Shown here one piece after another: positions 32,291 to 34,235 of a stretch of DNA of 34,235 bases (positions are counted from its first letter, which is position 1; each line of letters opens with the position of its first letter). Made by a program: the position numbers and the translations under genes. Source of the stretch: Setaria digitata (taxonomy: Eukaryota; Nematoda; Chromadorea; Rhabditida; Setariidae). The notes beneath the pieces are model-generated. The model worked only from the letters and a program-made list of their open reading frames with translations, was not told the origin of the DNA and ran no database searches. The stretch covers positions 1 to 34,235 of the forward strand of contig RCAB01000600.1 of NCBI GenBank assembly GCA_003640385.1. The letters run 5' to 3'.

Positions 32291-32431
32291 ATTTTATTTG
32301 TTACACGTTTAGGCAAGTCACTACGCATAAATTCTCTCGCGATTGTATTTATTTATACTTTATCAATGCATAGAATCTGATACGTCAAATAAAACGTGCA
32401 TTGCGCTTGTTCTTTTGCATGCGGAAATCCA

Positions 32432-32452
32432 CGTGTATTTTCGTAATACACG
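32432..32452. repeat. 8-bp inverted repeat (CGTGTATT/AATACACG)
   Basis: CGTGTATT at 32432-32439 and AATACACG at 32445-32452 around a five-base loop TTCGT. Could form a short hairpin or a dyad binding site. Confidence 0.5.
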
Positions 32453-32460
32453 GTCATTCT

Positions 32461-32742
32461 TTAATAATCTGGCCTCGTGCAGCGGTATGACCATATTTTC
32501 ACCATAATATAAAGCTGCATTAGATTCTTTTGATCATAACACAAACGTTTGGTTTCTAGTAGAGCCGTTGTTTTGAGGCGGTTTCGTAAAATGCTTTCAC
32601 TACTAATTTTTCTGGTTCCAGTTGTTATGGCTGCAGTGGTCGGGAGTTTCCAGATTTTTCCGCATATTGTTTCATAATTGCTTAAACTAAGTGATATGTT
32701 AATTTCTAATGTCCAGGTATATTCTTGTCTCAACATTTTCAT
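32461..32742 (-). CDS. Open frame of 93 codons in duplicated block, doubtful
   Basis: Runs from ATG at 32742 (MKMLRQEYTWTLEINISLSL) to TAA. Composition is ordinary, but no domain is recognised and the frame is not clearly conserved in copy A, whose matching segment reads differently. It may be an exon fragment, an old mobile-element remnant, or chance. Confidence 0.2.
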   Translation of the reverse strand: MKMLRQEYTWTLEINISLSLSNYETICGKIWKLPTTAAITTGTRKISSESILRNRLKTTALLETKRLCYDQKNLMQLYIMVKIWSYRCTRPDY

Positions 32743-32860
32743 TAATTGTTAATAAGCTGTAGAAGCTCTCTCTCCCCATTTCACTTATCATTTTCAGGAT
32801 TGGCTTCCGGAATTTGTCTTAATTAGATTTCTTTCCCGTAATGTTTGAATTCTCACAGTA
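32605..32860. repeat. Diverged duplicated block, copy B
   Basis: Partner of 32090-32290, offset by about 510-560 bp. It has about 44 bp more between its two conserved sub-blocks. See copy A for the shared motifs. Confidence 0.5.
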
Positions 32861-33106
32861 TAGCTATTCGTCAATTATTTCCGTATATAACTAATTGTTG
32901 TTGTTTTAGCCTAGTTGAATTAATTTATATTTTAATCGCTTAAGTAATTGCTTTGCATTTCTGAAATCATACGAAGCTGGTTTGGGCACTTGCACAGCTA
33001 AAGTTTACAGAAAGCACATGAGAAATTGTATAATTTCAGTGAAAAGTCGACACTTGAAATCAATCACATCATTTAGATCTTATGATATTTTATTGAATGA
33101 TAGCTT

Positions 33107-33118
33107 ATTTTTTAGCAG
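33107..33118 (+). promoter_or_regulatory. T-rich acceptor 21 nt before the start codon
   Basis: TTATTTTTTAGCAG ends at 33118 and the ATG of the next gene is at 33140. Consistent with a spliced-leader acceptor or a 5' UTR intron end. Confidence 0.4.
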
Positions 33119-33139
33119 AAGTGTGATTGAAACTTTGTA

Positions 33140-33948
33140 ATGGGTTCTTCGAATGGCAATAATGGGATTTCGAAGAAAAAACAAATTACGAGAGGTCGAA
33201 GACGTGATGATGTGAGTTTTGATTAATACACAATGTAAAAATGTTTGTCGCAGTTCTCTTTTCTTTTTTTTTATCAGTAATATGTATTTGTAAAAAAATC
33301 CTCGCATACTTGATAAAGCTTGTGAATGTGATATGCCTTACATCTTCTGACACCGCTTTATTGAGTCTGTTGTGCTGTTTTTAGGACTCTTAACTGTATG
33401 AATTTTCGATATTATTTATGATTATAGTTACCTTCACTTGGTATTGTCGCAAGACGTGCAACATCCCGATACGGTTTATCGCGACAGAGCAAAAGCGCTT
33501 CAGTTAAGTATGTTTCTTGTTTTCTGACTCTAAATCGTCAAAATGGTCATAACTTCCGAAACTGCAAAAATTTTCCCCCTTCACATGTCTTTTCTTATGT
33601 CATTAAGTTGACTGAGGGAAATTATTAATTCTTAGCTTTAACTTAAATTTGAATTGGATACTATAGAGTTTGAAAGTCTTGATGCAAAAAAGTTGGTGGG
33701 AGCGGAGGAAATTTATTGCTATGATTTTAGCAATTTCAGAATATTTCGAAATATGATTGTTGGATAAATGTTACTTTTGGATGAAAAATCACCATTGCTT
33801 GTAAATTTTAAGCGGGCGGCGAATTGGTATAAATACAGTTATCAATAAATACGCTAATCGAAGAACATCATTTTTCAAATCAATGCGGCCACAGAAAGCA
33901 ATAAGTCAGAAGGCAGGATTACGATGCCATGATGCGTTATGGGACAGA
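33140..33948 (+). CDS. 5' exons of an unrecognised plus-strand gene, runs off the window
   Basis: Exon 1 33140-33211 starts MGSSNGNNGISKKKQITRGR and ends at GAT|GTGAGT. Exon 2 33428-33502 reads LPSLGIVARRATSRYGLSRQ then SKSAS, with acceptor ATTATAG and donor TCA|GTTAAG. Exon 3 33895-33948 reads KAISQKAGLRCHDALWDR, with acceptor GCCACAG and donor AGA|GTAAGT. All exons are multiples of three and all junctions are phase 0, which supports the model. The 67 residues seen are basic and Ser/Gly-rich, with KKKQITRGRRR near the start, so this is probably a flexible N-terminus before a domain outside the window. Introns are 216 and 392 bp. No family recognised. Confidence 0.6.
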
Positions 33949-34235
33949 GTAAGTTAAAGTTCCACTTATCTTAATTCCTGTATTTAAATTTGGACAAAAA
34001 ATTGCTAGTGGATCGAACTTGTTGTAAAGGACATAAATATTACCAGTGTCATTCAGTGTGTTTACTTGAGTCGAATTGATTTTTAGTGTGTTCGATATAG
34101 AATTTAAAATAACTGCCTTTGCTCATAAAGTGGTTCACGAGCGTTTAATTACGTAGCAGTGGATTTGTGGAAAGAAAAACAATAATTTGGAAATTTGTTG
34201 ACGATCATTTATAAGTTTAATATATATATATATAT
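33949..34235 (+). other. Intron 3 of the right-hand gene, to window edge
   Basis: Begins with GTAAGT and contains no further exon I can identify. It ends in an AT dinucleotide run at about 34219-34235 that the window edge cuts off. Confidence 0.5.

Larger units (their letters stand above)
30301..33118. other. Divergent intergenic region between CstF-64 and the next gene
   Basis: CstF-64 runs left and the next gene runs right, so both promoters should be here. It contains the GC-richer island (30640-30880), a DR1 element, a GTGTATT hairpin and a diverged duplicated block (32090-32860). AT-rich sequence between 30890 and 32080 shows nothing else I can support. Confidence 0.55.

Overview
This is an AT-rich eukaryotic nuclear window, roughly three quarters A+T by eye. 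Its genes are split into short exons by GT..AG introns with T-rich acceptors. The one gene I can name is the 64-kDa cleavage stimulation factor subunit (CstF-64). It is compact, about 337 residues, and the RRM is followed by 'RVDSAAGG'. Together with ATGs lying directly or shortly after T-rich AG sites, this suggests a nematode, perhaps spirurid/filarial. The clade is inference. No bacterial operons, rRNA, tRNA, CRISPR array or intact transposon were seen.

Layout: 1-2064 is AT-rich with a few orphan exon candidates. 2065-4904 (-) is a four-exon gene for a 182-residue protein with four membrane segments. 4905-7651 is intergenic with a degenerate 32-bp repeat. 7652-16161 (-) is a seven-exon gene of about 214 residues with a strong nuclear localisation motif and no family I recognise; its large introns hold a perfect 33-bp inverted repeat and paired TGACGTAA sites. 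16162-26213 is a long gene-poor stretch: purine tracts, a 39-bp minisatellite, a ~465-bp ATT microsatellite, a short hairpin, an ACGT/GATA-rich module at 20100-20530, orphan minus-strand exons and a degenerate 23-bp repeat.

26214-26611 (-) holds the 3' exons of an unrecognised gene. 26694-27344 (+) holds the 3' exons of another unrecognised gene, whose last exon has one in-frame TGA inside a 24-nt GT..AG segment. 27669-30176 (-) is the complete eight-exon CstF-64 gene, convergent with it; its last intron has a GC donor. 30177-33118 is the divergent promoter region, with a GC-richer, CpG-rich island, a DR1 nuclear-receptor-type element and a diverged duplicated block. 33140 onward (+) is the start of a gene that leaves the window.

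CstF-64 acts in mRNA 3' end formation. The other genes have no visible functional link to it. Exon models were assembled by hand from splice signals, reading phase and protein plausibility; no transcript or database evidence was available.
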